Source: Pseudidiomarina halophila (GTDB lineage: Bacteria > Pseudomonadota > Gammaproteobacteria > Enterobacterales > Alteromonadaceae). Taken from it: a stretch of DNA of 64,000 bases. Of this stretch, positions 63,240 through 64,000 are shown piece by piece (the stretch's first letter is position 1; every line of letters begins with the position of its first letter). The position numbers were made by a program, and so were the translations under genes. Below the pieces are notes generated by a model. The model saw only the letters and a list, made by a program, of their open reading frames with translations, did not search any database and had not been told where the DNA came from. The stretch lies in NCBI RefSeq assembly GCF_003987215.1, contig NZ_PIPW01000001.1, positions 1,116,001-1,180,000 of the forward strand. The letters are read 5' to 3'.

Positions 63240-64000
63240 TTAGCGCAACACGTGTAAGAAGTGCATGTGCTTGTGATAGTGGTCAATCACATCGCCAATG
63301 ACCGCATCACGCGACCAACCCAGGATGTCATAGTCCTGGCCACCCTCACGTAAGTGCACTTCAGCACGATAATATTTCTTCTCTTCCGAAATATCCGTTG
63401 GATCGTCTTCGGCATGAATGAATGCCGGTTGCACATGGCTTTGTAAATGAACCTGGTAAACGAAGTCGATCTCGTCACCATGGATCACCCGGTAAATCAG
63501 TTGGTTGCCGTTGTCTGCGCTGATTTCGACAGTTAAGCCGCTTTCCCGCATTTCGCCGGCAACCTCTTCAAAGGCTGGTTTAACGACCTTCTCAATAAAA
63601 CGTTGGCCGACCTGCAAGCTGGGGAAGTCAATTATATTATGCAAGCGTTCGCGCCAGTTCTTATTACTAACAGCTGAGCCAGTCAGATAGTTGTTCTGCA
63701 GTGCGTCTTTCTTGTGCACATCAACCCGTAGCGCTTTCACCAGACCATAAGTGGCAATCATCAGAATTATCGTAAAGGGTAAAGCACTGGCGATGGTCAT
63801 GGTTTGTAGCGCACCTAACCCTCCGGCAAGTAACAATACGATAGCAACAATACCTTCGCCACTGGCCCAGAAAATACGTTGCCATACGGGCGTATCATCG
63901 CGCCCATTAGAACACAGCATATCAACGACCATTGAACCGGAATCCGATGACGTCACGAAGAACACGATAACCATTACTGTCGCTAAGCCCGATAAGAAGG
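63240..64000 (-). CDS. betT: BCCT family choline/betaine-type transporter, 5' end cut by window
   Basis: Only the C-terminal 253 residues are visible. They contain the end of the BCCT fold, FFVTSSDSGSMVVDML, a helix with IVLLLAGGLGALQTMTIASALPF, and a long hydrophilic tail of about 150 residues with WRERLHNIIDFP. That tail is typical of the BetT choline carriers, where it senses osmotic stress. Substrate could also be glycine betaine or carnitine. A porin gene follows nine bases after. Confidence 0.82.
   Translation of the reverse strand, partial: FLSGLATVMVIVFFVTSSDSGSMVVDMLCSNGRDDTPVWQRIFWASGEGIVAIVLLLAGGLGALQTMTIASALPFTIILMIATYGLVKALRVDVHKKDALQNNYLTGSAVSNKNWRERLHNIIDFPSLQVGQRFIEKVVKPAFEEVAGEMRESGLTVEISADNGNQLIYRVIHGDEIDFVYQVHLQSHVQPAFIHAEDDPTDISEEKKYYRAEVHLREGGQDYDILGWSRDAVIGDVIDHYHKHMHFLHVLR

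Noticed and set aside
62586-63257. A 223-residue plus-strand frame opposite the porin
   Set aside because: The minus-strand frame has a signal peptide, barrel pattern and strong ribosome site; the plus frame is its antisense shadow.

Overview
The window reads as a chromosomal segment of a marine gammaproteobacterium of the Alteromonadales type, most likely Idiomarinaceae (Idiomarina/Pseudidiomarina). This is an inference from gene order and content, not from a search. Many blocks keep the order known from Escherichia coli: aspV tRNA-dnaQ-rnhA-yafS-gloB-mltD, cysZ-zipA-ligA, pabB-nudL-sdaA, rpsP-rimM-trmD-rplS beside ffh-ypjD-corB, alaS-csrA-tRNA-Ser-tRNA-Arg, and rnm-yciO-rluB. Non-enteric traits include SMC with ScpA/ScpB as the condensin, a Na+-pumping oxaloacetate decarboxylase, a BCCT osmolyte carrier, cytochrome c' and an E. 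coli-type gshA. Coding density is very high and no stretch longer than 300 bases lacks a gene. I saw no IS element, prophage, CRISPR array or rRNA.

Layout. 1-2.4 kb: truncated M3 peptidase lipoprotein and a small cysteine-cluster protein. 2.4-9.5 kb: two tRNA-Asp genes, dnaQ-rnhA, rhodanese, methyltransferase, gloB, mltD, ligA. 9.5-16.8 kb: zipA, smc, cysZ, a periplasmic binding protein, an S1/P1 nuclease. 16.8-25.5 kb: rimO, rmuC, class I fumarase, pabB, nudL, sdaA, cysB. 25.5-27.9 kb: yciH and a partner-switching pair (SpoIIE-type phosphatase/kinase plus STAS protein). 28-32.4 kb: an operon of two amidohydrolase-like proteins. 32.6-35.3 kb: cytochrome c', cytochrome b561, a lone receiver, tyrA. 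35.3-41.1 kb: ribosomal/SRP operon, ypjD, corB. 41.1-45.8 kb: lysozyme-fold lipoprotein, gshA, soluble hybrid histidine kinase, 59-residue membrane protein. 45.8-49.0 kb: oadGAB. 49.1-52.6 kb: Arg/Arg/Ser tRNAs, csrA, alaS. 52.7-56 kb: two-lobed aspartic protease, recX, SIMPL lipoprotein, agmatine deiminase family protein. 56-61.8 kb: rluB, scpB, scpA, yciO, rnm, fadH in one tight minus-strand operon. 61.8-64 kb: porin and truncated BCCT transporter.

Functional links. smc, scpA and scpB together supply a complete condensin. DnaQ, RNase HI, LigA, ZipA, RecX and RmuC belong to replication, division and recombination. CsrA, the STAS/phosphatase module, the hybrid kinase and the lone receiver form a dense signalling set. 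The BCCT carrier and porin, nine bases apart, look like one uptake operon. Most of the window is ordinary housekeeping; the least explained parts are the degenerate amidohydrolase operon, the partner-switching pair with a receiver lacking its phospho-acceptor, the duplicated retropepsin-like protein, the 59-residue membrane protein and several perfect hairpins at gene ends.
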